NCBI RefSeq assembly: GCF_047654805.1
Contig: NZ_JASGIV010000001.1
Coordinates: forward strand, 1,922,001 to 1,986,000
Direction: 5' to 3'
From: Pelomonas sp047654805
Lineage (GTDB): Bacteria > Pseudomonadota > Gammaproteobacteria > Burkholderiales > Burkholderiaceae_C
DNA length: 64,000 nucleotides
Shown: positions 25,460 to 32,576 of the stretch, in pieces
How the letters are laid out: the number at the start of each line of letters is the position of its first letter
Numbering within the stretch: position 1 is the stretch's first letter
Made by a program: the position numbers and the translations under genes
The notes under the pieces: generated by a model
What the model was told of the DNA's origin: nothing
The model's input: only the letters and a program-made list of their open reading frames with translations
The model's database searches: none

Positions 25460-25765
25460 CTACTTGTTGTTGAGTATCAAGTCGACGACCGAAGGAGGTG
25501 CATCGACGCCTGGTGGCTGCCCAAGCCATCGACCGCCGGCACGAACAAACGCCTCAAGCTCGGTTCGCAAAGCTCGCGGAACGACCATGAACTCAAGGTC
25601 CATCGCTCGCGCGAGTTCAACGAGTGTCGACAACTGCGGGTCCACCGCGCCAGTCTCGACTTTGCTGACGGTTTCGCGAGTCACGCCGGCTTTGTGGGCC
25701 AGCTCGCCCTGCGTGAGGCCAAGGGCCCTTCGTAGCGCGGCCAAGTCCTTTTCGATGTGCGTCAT
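25460..25765 (-). CDS. XRE-family regulator, copy 1
   Basis: A 101-aa protein with a clear XRE helix-turn-helix at residues 8-60 (LGLTQGELAHKAGVTRETVS, then KVETGAVDPQLSTLVELA). The C-terminus is a conserved tail LEAFVRAGGRWLGQPPGVD, similar to HipB-like antitoxins, but no toxin gene is adjacent. It is a close paralogue of the protein at 36751-37056, about 86 percent alike by eye. A palindrome lies upstream of both (25785-25804 and 37076-37095), so both likely bind and autoregulate through it. It is divergent from the 25925 gene. Confidence 0.85.
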   Translation of the reverse strand: MTHIEKDLAALRRALGLTQGELAHKAGVTRETVSKVETGAVDPQLSTLVELARAMDLEFMVVPRALRTELEAFVRAGGRWLGQPPGVDAPPSVVDLILNNK

Positions 25766-25784
25766 GACTCACATTTTGGCATGT

Positions 25785-25804
25785 ATGTGAATCATGTTTC
25801 ACAT
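25785..25804. promoter_or_regulatory. XRE operator palindrome, copy 1
   Basis: ATGTGAATCATGTTTCACAT is an inverted repeat with 7-bp arms (ATGTGAA / TTCACAT). It sits 19 bp upstream of the XRE start codon; a further half-site-like CTCACAT follows the start codon region (25769-25775). The same palindrome with one changed pair is found upstream of the second XRE gene. Confidence 0.6.
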
Positions 25805-25924
25805 GCGGGGCGGACGCCACCCAGCGTATGGTGCAAGCCTTTGAGAACTCGTGTGCACAACCGCTCAAGCCAACGAGGAACGGCAGCGGGACATTGCGTT
25901 CAACGGTTACTACTGAGATGCCCT

Positions 25925-27265
25925 ATGACTGAGGAAAAATCCAACCTTCGGGCAAGTGGGGGCGGGACGCCATTTACTCGAGAGCAGCTTTACGAACTCG
26001 TCTGGAAAGAGCCCATGCTTCGTATCGGCGAACGCCTCGGGGTCTCGTCAAGCTACATGGCCCGCGTCTGTACCGAGCTTCGCGTGCCTCGCCCACCGCA
26101 GGGTTACTGGGCACAAGTTGAATTTGGCAAAAGTCCAGCCAAACCACCTTTGCCGAAGGCGCGTCCAGGGGATGCCCTCGAATGGACCCCCGGGGTTTCC
26201 GTCGGTACTAGCGAAAGGTCGGTAAGAAAGCAGGCAAGGGTGTCCGGTTCTCAGACCGGTAGTGAAGAGACCGTCTCGCCGAGGGCGGTCCAGCAGCGAG
26301 GTGCTCGTACTACGGAGAGAGTTGAGAAGTCTCATCCGCTTTTGGCTGGTATCAAGCCATTCTTCGAGAAGACGCGCCCCTCTGACACCGGAATTCTGCG
26401 GCCGTTCAAGCGGTTGATGGTGGATGTCATGGCTTCCAAGGAGGCGCTTGATGCCGCTCTGGCCGCCGCTGACAGGCTCTTTCAGGCACTAGGCTCTCGC
26501 GGTCATCGAGTGACCATTGCGCCAAACAGTGAGCGCTTCAGACGGGCGGCGGTTGACCTGCGGGAGGTTCCTCGGAAGAACGACTATCAAGGTTCTACGT
26601 GGTCCCCGGACCGACCAACTGTGGTGTACATCGGCGATGTACCCATCGGTCTGACTTTGTTCGAGATGACCGTGGCGACGGAGATGCAATACGTCGGGAA
26701 CAGTACCTATGTCCCCGTGAGTACGCTCACGCAGGCGCAGCGTCACCGCTATCAACAGTCAAGGTACTGGACGCACACTCAAGACAAAGCGTCGGGACGT
26801 CTCCGATTGCAGGCGTATTGCTTGTCTTGGCAAGTAGGCTGGGTGAAGCAGTGGACGGAGAGCAAGCCCGGTCAACTGAGCACGTTGTTGTCCAACATTG
26901 TGCAAGAGCTCGAGACGGCCGGCCCGGACCTAGCAAGGCAGATAGAGGCCGCCAAGATAAAGGCTGACGAAGAACGACGTAAATGGGAGGAGGAGGCACG
27001 CCTTCGCCGCGAAGCCGAGGAGCGCGCGCGACAAGAGAAGTTGCGTCAGGAGTCCCGCAAAGAACTGCTGGTCGCTATTGCAGCGTGGGACGAAGCGCGG
27101 CGTGTAGATGCCTACTTTGCAGAAGCCGCGGCAGCGGTGGACCGTCTTGACTCCGCAGCGCGACCAATGCTGCTTGAACGCATTGCGGTCGCGAAGGACC
27201 TACTGGGCCGAAACGAGCCGCTGGACCTTCTTCTTCGCTGGCGGGGGCCGAGCGAGAGGGGGTAG
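25925..27265 (+). CDS. hypothetical protein with N-terminal winged-helix-like domain and coiled coil
   Basis: A 446-aa protein. Residues 18-80 form a helix-turn-helix-like module (FTREQLYELVWKEPM, then LGVSSSYMARVCTELRVPRP and PQGYWAQVEFGK) that I have met in other uncharacterised island proteins. The middle is alpha/beta; residues about 335-385 are a charged coiled coil (KADEERRKWEEEARLRREAE). The ATG at 25925 is preferred over the longer open frame from 25757, which crosses the XRE promoter region. It is divergent from XRE copy 1, which may regulate it. Function unknown. Confidence 0.6.
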   Translation: MTEEKSNLRASGGGTPFTREQLYELVWKEPMLRIGERLGVSSSYMARVCTELRVPRPPQGYWAQVEFGKSPAKPPLPKARPGDALEWTPGVSVGTSERSVRKQARVSGSQTGSEETVSPRAVQQRGARTTERVEKSHPLLAGIKPFFEKTRPSDTGILRPFKRLMVDVMASKEALDAALAAADRLFQALGSRGHRVTIAPNSERFRRAAVDLREVPRKNDYQGSTWSPDRPTVVYIGDVPIGLTLFEMTVATEMQYVGNSTYVPVSTLTQAQRHRYQQSRYWTHTQDKASGRLRLQAYCLSWQVGWVKQWTESKPGQLSTLLSNIVQELETAGPDLARQIEAAKIKADEERRKWEEEARLRREAEERARQEKLRQESRKELLVAIAAWDEARRVDAYFAEAAAAVDRLDSAARPMLLERIAVAKDLLGRNEPLDLLLRWRGPSERG

Positions 27266-27322
27266 CGCCGGCATGCATCCGTCATGCACTGACTGCGCAG
27301 TGCCCAGCTCCGCTGCCGGCAG

Positions 27323-27724
27323 CTATCGGTCAACCCCGGGCCGCGCCGCTCGCATCACAAGCTCACCGTCACTGTCGCGCAGTGCCTGCAGCGGGGTACG
27401 TGGCCGCCCGTCCTCTGTGAGAACACCGTCGATGGTCTTCCCTGGCAACGCAAGCGAGCCGCGCGGCGTCACGAAAAACTGCCACTTCGTGCCGCCGCTT
27501 GCCTGACCAAGAAGTTGGGACACTGCCTCAAGCTGCGCGCGGTCAAGCGAGGCGTCGAGGAAGAACGCGGGGTAGCCGCGCAGCCTTCCCTTTTCGACGT
27601 AGAAAAGGCGTTTCTCCGCGACAGCTGTGTCGACCTGGTCGGGCGACCATCCCGCTCGCTGGCAGAACTGCGCCGCGTCGAGCAGTTCTCCCGCAGCCAG
27701 CAACCGGGCAACGGCGTTTGTCAT
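27323..27724 (-). CDS. hypothetical protein, possible DUF2384-like C-terminus
   Basis: A 133-aa protein. The N-terminus reads LLAAGELLDAAQFCQRAGWS, like a helix-turn-helix. The end (LALPGKTIDGVLTEDGRPRTPLQALRDSD broken up here as GKTIDG and TPLQALRDSDG) recalls the C-terminal part of Xre/MbcA (DUF2384) antitoxins, but no RES-type toxin is next to it. It is the last gene of a three-gene minus-strand operon and overlaps the preceding gene by 4 nt. The operon starts behind an SOS box at 29065-29084, so this gene is likely DNA-damage inducible. Confidence 0.6.
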   Translation of the reverse strand: MTNAVARLLAAGELLDAAQFCQRAGWSPDQVDTAVAEKRLFYVEKGRLRGYPAFFLDASLDRAQLEAVSQLLGQASGGTKWQFFVTPRGSLALPGKTIDGVLTEDGRPRTPLQALRDSDGELVMRAARPGVDR

Positions 27725-28701
27725 GGCGACACACGTGCGTGCGAACGCACACGATGCTCGAGTAGCAGCTGCAGCGCTTCTGCGGCCAAGCGCTTGACCA
27801 CCTCGCTCATCTGCTGGACCTGCCAGCCGCCTTCAAGCCGTTCGTTGACCTCCGCATCGTCGATTTGCCTCACACAGAGCGCCGATATGGATGGGTCGAC
27901 CTCAAACGACATCCCGCAGGCGTGCCGAACGCGAAGCGGATTCGCGTCCTCAACGACCCACCATGGCCGCCAGTTCGAGTCATCTTGCTTTGCCGGACCG
28001 CCAAATTCCTGCGGCCTGCACCGCCCCACCTCCAGGATGCAGCGTTCACGGTCAGGATGCGACCGGATTCGGTCCGCGGCTTGCACGTCGAGCTCGACCA
28101 CGTTCTGAATCATGCTTTCCAAGACCAGCTTGATTTGCCGACGCCATGCGACAACGGCGGCTGCCTGCGGCTCGGGTGCAAAGAGGCCTCCTGCGACTTC
28201 GCAGGCAAGCCGGGCTTCGAGCACAGCTTCCTGGCTACCGAAGCGCGCCCATAGTTCGTCGTGTGCCTGGTGCGCGATGGTGGGGTCGTCAAACGGCTCG
28301 AACACGCTCCAGCAGAACCAGACGTCGAACAGGCGAAAGGTGAGCCCACCGACACGGTTGGCGCAGTCGGGGAGAGTGCGACCAACCATCACGCACGAAT
28401 CGTGGAGCTGTGGGTTGTCGCGTTGAAGCTCAGCGGTCAACGGCGGCAGGCCGGCGGCTGACCAAGCAGCACGGTACGCCGCGCCGATGGCATCCAACCA
28501 AAGGCTGACAGGCTTTGGGGGCCGCTCAGGTGCTACTCCATCCGGCAGACCCGCCGCCAGCGCTGCATCATGCGCTGCCAGCACGTTCCATTCTCCGAAG
28601 TGCTTGTCTAGAACTGAGCGCGCTGCTCGACGCGCGAGTTCTTCCTGTTCCGCGTCGAAGGGGCTGTTCTCGAACCACAACGAATACGCGTGATGGTCCA
28701 C
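27721..28701 (-). CDS. hypothetical protein of SOS-controlled operon
   Basis: A 326-aa protein that I do not recognise. I chose the GTG at 28701 (reading VDHHAYSLWFENSPF), which has TTGAGGA about 8 nt upstream, over the ATG at 28740 that overlaps the upstream gene by 28 nt. It contains several Trp-rich stretches (FDVWFCWSVFEPFDD) and a late Cys/His pair (RVRHACG). No membrane segment and no catalytic motif stand out. It is the second gene of the operon behind the SOS box. Confidence 0.65.
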   Translation of the reverse strand: MDHHAYSLWFENSPFDAEQEELARRAARSVLDKHFGEWNVLAAHDAALAAGLPDGVAPERPPKPVSLWLDAIGAAYRAAWSAAGLPPLTAELQRDNPQLHDSCVMVGRTLPDCANRVGGLTFRLFDVWFCWSVFEPFDDPTIAHQAHDELWARFGSQEAVLEARLACEVAGGLFAPEPQAAAVVAWRRQIKLVLESMIQNVVELDVQAADRIRSHPDRERCILEVGRCRPQEFGGPAKQDDSNWRPWWVVEDANPLRVRHACGMSFEVDPSISALCVRQIDDAEVNERLEGGWQVQQMSEVVKRLAAEALQLLLEHRVRSHARVSP

Positions 28702-28712
28702 GGCGACGGTCC

Positions 28713-29054
28713 TCAAGCAGCAGCTGCGAATTCTCGCCACCGCGCCACTTGTGCCGGCACATGGCCATCACGCTCGGCCTGCTCGGCGACCCAGGCCTCT
28801 CGTTCTCCGACCGACCGGGCCAGTTGGGCCTGCAACTCCGGCATCGTCGCGATGCAGCGCTGCGCACGACGAATGGCTGCGCTGAACTGCGGACGCATCG
28901 TGAGTAGCGCCTCCAAGTGCCCATCGTGCCGTTCAGGACATACCTTCCACCAAGCAACGATGCTGTGCGGGTCGTTGAGGTTCAGCTGCATCAAGCACTC
29001 CTTCAGCCAACGAAGCGCGTTGGCGGCACCAGCCGAGCGGGACCGTTGCGGCAT
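28713..29054 (-). CDS. 113-aa hypothetical protein directly behind an SOS box
   Basis: A 113-aa helical protein (CLMQLNLNDPHSIVAWWKV then CPERHDGHLEALLTMRP) of unknown family. It may begin at the ATG at 29054, only 10 bp from the LexA-type box, giving a nearly leaderless message, or at an internal ATG (CLMQLNL). It is first in the three-gene operon 27323-29054. The SOS box suggests induction when DNA is damaged, e.g. by phage attack or the nucleases encoded around it. Confidence 0.65.
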   Translation of the reverse strand: MPQRSRSAGAANALRWLKECLMQLNLNDPHSIVAWWKVCPERHDGHLEALLTMRPQFSAAIRRAQRCIATMPELQAQLARSVGEREAWVAEQAERDGHVPAQVARWREFAAAA

Positions 29055-29064
29055 GGCTTGATGC

Positions 29065-29084
29065 TACTGTATAAAATGACAGCA
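29065..29084. promoter_or_regulatory. LexA/SOS box
   Basis: TACTGTATAAAATGACAGCA keeps the CTGT-N8-ACAG core of the gamma/betaproteobacterial LexA operator and most flanking bases. It sits 11 bp upstream of the 28713-29054 start codon on the minus strand. Confidence 0.7.
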
Positions 29085-29121
29085 TTGCAAGCGAGAGAAG
29101 GCCGGACGCGAATCGGCCTCG

Positions 29122-29450
29122 CTAGGCCGCCAGGCAGCACTTCTTGTATTTCTTGCCGCTTCCACAGGTGCACGGCGAGTTGCGACCAACCTTGACCTGG
29201 CGAGCATCCCTCGCGAACTCGTGGCATCGAGCCAACTCTTGTCGCCGTCATCCTGCAGCCCGAGCAGATGGGCGCATGCAACTTGTACGTCGCGCTGACG
29301 CGTGGCCCAAAAGGGTACTGGTCTGCTGCGTAGCGCAGCGTGCTTCAGCCGGAGGTACGGCCTGAAGGCACCGCGCCGTGGAAACAATCCTTGCTCTTAT
29401 CGCGGCAAGGGCAAGGATTGCTGTCATCACATTGCTTGACCCTTGACCTA
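29122..29450 (-). pseudogene. frameshifted SEC-C motif protein remnant
   Basis: The minus strand ends here with an intact SEC-C zinc motif, GRNSPCTCGSGKKYKKCCL, stopping at the TAG 29122-29124. Its frame is closed by a TGA about 110 nt upstream. The adjoining protein-like stretch HLLGLQDDGDKSWLDA lies in another frame, so a frameshift separates them. Farther upstream a second Cys-rich piece (CDDSNPCPCRDKSKDCFHG) ends at a TGA at 29345-29347. SEC-C motifs bind zinc and occur at the end of SecA and of many small proteins. No start codon with a ribosome site fits, so this is a broken gene, possibly two. Confidence 0.55.
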
Positions 29451-29459
29451 TTTGGCTCG

Positions 29460-30557
29460 TTAGAGCCTCAGTGCCAAGCTGATAGGGCGCCGAACCGAGT
29501 CCTTGACTGCGCCCCGGTGGATGGCCGACCAAGATGCCGTCTCAGAACCCGGCGGTAGCACTACCGACAGGCTCAGCTCCACACCGTTGATGCTCATGTC
29601 CGCCTGCATGGCACCAGGCGCCGGCTGTAGGTCGACCTGCTTGAGAAGTTCATACAACACCGGCAGGACTGCGCCGCTCGTCGCCTCGGTCGCATCAACG
29701 CACACTCGGTCCCCGGCCGAAGTCTTCGCATAGCACCCCCCGCTGGCCGAGTTGTCCGCCGCCACATACCGCCCATCAACGAGACCCAGCAGAACCGGGT
29801 CTTGGAACAGCGCCCGCGCAAGCTGTTCAGCCTCAACGGCGTCTCGCGCCACTGCGCGCGCAGCCCGCACCGGTTCGACGTGCGCATAACTGCGGGCGGG
29901 CGCTCCGCCCGTCGAGCGGTGGGCCTTGAGAACAATCCTCTCCCCGACCTTCACCTCATCAATGTCCGACATCGCGATGAACTTCCCATCCAGCCATGCG
30001 AACTCCGGTGGGAAGAAGTAGGCCGCGAGCACGTCGGCGAACGCATCGTTCAAGCTCGGCCCCGAGCGGGGGCCTGCGTACCGGAAGAAGCGGTAGTTGC
30101 TCAGCTCGTCAGTGCAGAACGCCAGCGCATCTTCCTCGCGTGAGCCGCCGAAACCGACGTTTGCTGCGTAGCAATGCTTCGCAACGTCAAAGGCAACGGC
30201 GGGCATCGCGTCTTCGCATTCGTGGACGCCCGCGGGATGGCGTAGACCTTCCGCGTCCTTCACATCCAGCGCAAAGACGAGCCCCGACGCCAGCGCCGAA
30301 GCGGTAGCGGGGGAGGGTGGCCTGTCGGCCAAGTGTTCCGCTAAGACTGCTTCGATTGCTCGTGGAAGGTCAAACTCCCTCGGCGCTCGCGCGGTCTCGG
30401 CAGCACAGACGGTGACGTGCTTCCAGTTGTCGTAGCCGGCCTGCCGGGCTACTAGCTCACGCGCCGAAGCAAGCAGCGTCTTGGAAGTCTTGCTCAAGCG
30501 CTTGGCCTCGGCCTTGAGCTTCTCAACCGCCGTAGCGGTGGTCCGGATGTGAGGCAT
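29460..30557 (-). CDS. hypothetical protein with N-terminal helical module
   Basis: A 365-aa protein of unknown function. Residues 9-50 form a basic helical module (VEKLKAEAKRLSKTSKTLLA, then ARELVARQAGYDNWKHV) of a type found at the start of many uncharacterised proteins and also, in related form, in the 35230-36696 protein of this window. The rest is acidic alpha/beta without known motifs. I chose the ATG at 30557 because GGAG lies 6 nt upstream; a start at 30569 adds four residues. It is a single gene flanked by remnants. Confidence 0.6.
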   Translation of the reverse strand: MPHIRTTATAVEKLKAEAKRLSKTSKTLLASARELVARQAGYDNWKHVTVCAAETARAPREFDLPRAIEAVLAEHLADRPPSPATASALASGLVFALDVKDAEGLRHPAGVHECEDAMPAVAFDVAKHCYAANVGFGGSREEDALAFCTDELSNYRFFRYAGPRSGPSLNDAFADVLAAYFFPPEFAWLDGKFIAMSDIDEVKVGERIVLKAHRSTGGAPARSYAHVEPVRAARAVARDAVEAEQLARALFQDPVLLGLVDGRYVAADNSASGGCYAKTSAGDRVCVDATEATSGAVLPVLYELLKQVDLQPAPGAMQADMSINGVELSLSVVLPPGSETASWSAIHRGAVKDSVRRPISLALRL

Positions 30558-30741
30558 GCGTAACTCCATCTTTGCGGGTTCGCCCGGTGCCCACTGCCGA
30601 ACTGCCGCGATGGTGGAAGTTCACGCAAAAAATCTTCTACACGTCGTCCCGGCGGACCGAGTAAGCCAAGGTGGGCAGCAGGCGCCGACGCACGCCTAGC
30701 TTCAGTGTAAGACGGATTGCGTAGTCTTTGCACCATCAGAC
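30558..30741. other. intergenic stretch, nothing assigned
   Basis: About 180 bp upstream of the 29460-30557 gene; together with the remnant at 30742-30906 it makes a 417-bp gene-poor gap. I see no promoter or repeat I would defend. Confidence 0.4.
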
Positions 30742-30906
30742 ATGTGCCTGGCCTACGTCGCCATCACGAGGGCCGAGCGGATGTGCATCTGGATGGGTGA
30801 GCCGAGGGAAGGAGCTGCCATGAACACGTTGCCGTCATCTAGCCGCAGCGTCCGGAGAGCGGACCTCGGGCAGCTGAATCGGTACCTTGATGGCGTAGCA
30901 GCCTGA
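30742..30906 (+). pseudogene. remnant of a UvrD-type helicase C-terminus
   Basis: A 54-codon frame starting MCLAYVAITRAERMCIWMG carries a textbook motif VI of UvrD/Rep helicases (YVAITRA), normally found close to the C-terminus of proteins of 600 aa or more. Nothing helicase-like precedes it in any frame, so this is the 3' end of a lost or rearranged gene. An inner ATG at 30820 with AGGGAAGGAG upstream could still start a 28-aa peptide. It lies 68 bp before the 533-aa/PLD gene pair, raising the possibility that the pair once had a helicase partner. Confidence 0.5.
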
Positions 30907-30974
30907 CGTCAAAAGCGCCTATCAAACTGGTCTGCAAGACACGCTACGCTCCCGCCCAAATAGGGAGGTAGAAA

Positions 30975-32576
30975 ATGGCAGTCACCTTGTCGAATCTCGG
31001 TGAGCCCGAGTGGACAGAGAAGGCAAAGAAGTCCGGTCTCGACCCCTTGGGGATGCAGACCTCGGGCATCGCGCTCTACCAAGAGCTGGTGCCCGGCATC
31101 AGCAACGTCACCTTGCGGATGCGGTACTACGGTTTCTACGCATGGCTCGCGCGTTCATACGCACAGCAGGTTGGCGACACAGGCCTGGAACGCTGGCTCA
31201 TTTTTCTTCGGCGTGCTGAGGCCCTCTATGCATTGGTCGCCGCACGGGCCGGAGGTGAGAGCGGGATAGGCGGCATCGAGTGGGCTGAGCGAGCGTTGGC
31301 TACCCCAGACGACTTTGTCATTTTCCATGACGCCACGGACCGGGAGGAGGGCCATCCCCAGTACCTGCAGGGGAAGTTTGGCTCGTACGGCCAAGCGTAC
31401 GGTAGCCAGCTCATCGAGGTTGGCGTGCTGTTCGTCGGCGGCAAAGTCCACAAAGTTCCTGTCCCGACCAAAGTCCTGGGAGAGAACCTCGCATCCGCCT
31501 TCACGTCCGCAATTGGTGCCGCCGGCCCGGAGTTTCTAGTCGCAGTTGGCGTTGGTGAAGTCAGTAAAGCCCAGCTCGACGCCTGGAAAAGCATGCGCCC
31601 CTCCGCCATCCAGGTGGATAGCTCCGAGTGGCAAGCCTACATCGAGCTTCTCTTCACGCCCAACGCACCGCAAGGCTCTCGCGCGGAAGCTCGGAATCTC
31701 AGCCTTCGCTTGACACTCCACGTCGCCAGCCGACGTCCGGCGCTAGTCAAGGTGGACACCGTGCGTTGGCAGCTATACGCAGAGCAGTTCGGCTTCGAAA
31801 CCGGTGCTGTTCCTGCGCTCTCGGAACGCGAGCAGGCGCATCGCTTCAAGTGGGCCGCGTACCACGCGAACGACCTGCTGCACGTCTGCTATGAGACCGT
31901 CCTCAAGCTTTGCTTGGACATCCTGTCTGCAGCTCCGAACCAGCGCTTGCCACTGGACCGTCTGGTCAACCGAGCCGTTGAGTGGCTTCAGGACTCGTTG
32001 TCAGAACAAGCGCCTGCCACCTGGCGGGAGTTCTGTGACGGCATCGGGCCAGCGCAGAACCCATCGAACTCTGCCGACACTGCCAGTGACTGCGGCTTAG
32101 CAAACTCAGCGCTCCAGGCCGGCAGACCCGGAGCTTCCGCTTCGGAGTACGCCCTCCGGGGCGCGTTGACGCTGCTGGCCGTCCTGCACCGGCGGTTGGG
32201 CGGTCTGGTTGAACAAATCGCATCCACGTGCAGTGTGCTTGCCAGTGCCGGTCATATCCGCTCCCTCGTGACCGAGCTTCCTTTCCTTGAGGCACATGCG
32301 GACGAGCCCCTCCGCGACTTGCTTGCCCGTATTGTCAAGCAGCGGGTGCTTGACCGACATCTTTGGGTTGCAACTCAGAAGTTTCGAGGCACCACCCGCG
32401 ACTACACGTTCCTGTTCGAACCGGACGATGGGCACGTTCGCTTCCGAGCTGCCGATGGTCCCATCCTCACCAACCCACGACTGGCTCAGGGAATTGCATT
32501 CCTCACCGACCTGCAGTTGCTCGGGTCCGCCGGACCGACGGCCGCCGGCCTGGCCATCCTGGGAGAAGCAGCATGA
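30975..32576 (+). CDS. 533-aa unknown protein coupled to PLD-type gene
   Basis: A 533-aa protein with no motif I recognise. It opens TLSNLGEPEWTEKAKKSGLD, is rich in aromatic residues early (RMRYYGFYAWLARSYAQQ) and helical later. GGGAGG lies 6 nt before the ATG. Its stop overlaps the ATG of the PLD-type gene (ATGA), so the two are made together and probably work together. No membrane segment is apparent. The context (defence island, coupled nuclease-like partner) suggests a sensor or regulator subunit, which is inference. Confidence 0.65.
   Translation: MAVTLSNLGEPEWTEKAKKSGLDPLGMQTSGIALYQELVPGISNVTLRMRYYGFYAWLARSYAQQVGDTGLERWLIFLRRAEALYALVAARAGGESGIGGIEWAERALATPDDFVIFHDATDREEGHPQYLQGKFGSYGQAYGSQLIEVGVLFVGGKVHKVPVPTKVLGENLASAFTSAIGAAGPEFLVAVGVGEVSKAQLDAWKSMRPSAIQVDSSEWQAYIELLFTPNAPQGSRAEARNLSLRLTLHVASRRPALVKVDTVRWQLYAEQFGFETGAVPALSEREQAHRFKWAAYHANDLLHVCYETVLKLCLDILSAAPNQRLPLDRLVNRAVEWLQDSLSEQAPATWREFCDGIGPAQNPSNSADTASDCGLANSALQAGRPGASASEYALRGALTLLAVLHRRLGGLVEQIASTCSVLASAGHIRSLVTELPFLEAHADEPLRDLLARIVKQRVLDRHLWVATQKFRGTTRDYTFLFEPDDGHVRFRAADGPILTNPRLAQGIAFLTDLQLLGSAGPTAAGLAILGEAA

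Noticed and set aside
25460..25765. HipBA toxin-antitoxin system
   Set aside because: The XRE protein resembles HipB-type antitoxins, but no HipA-like kinase is encoded beside either copy.
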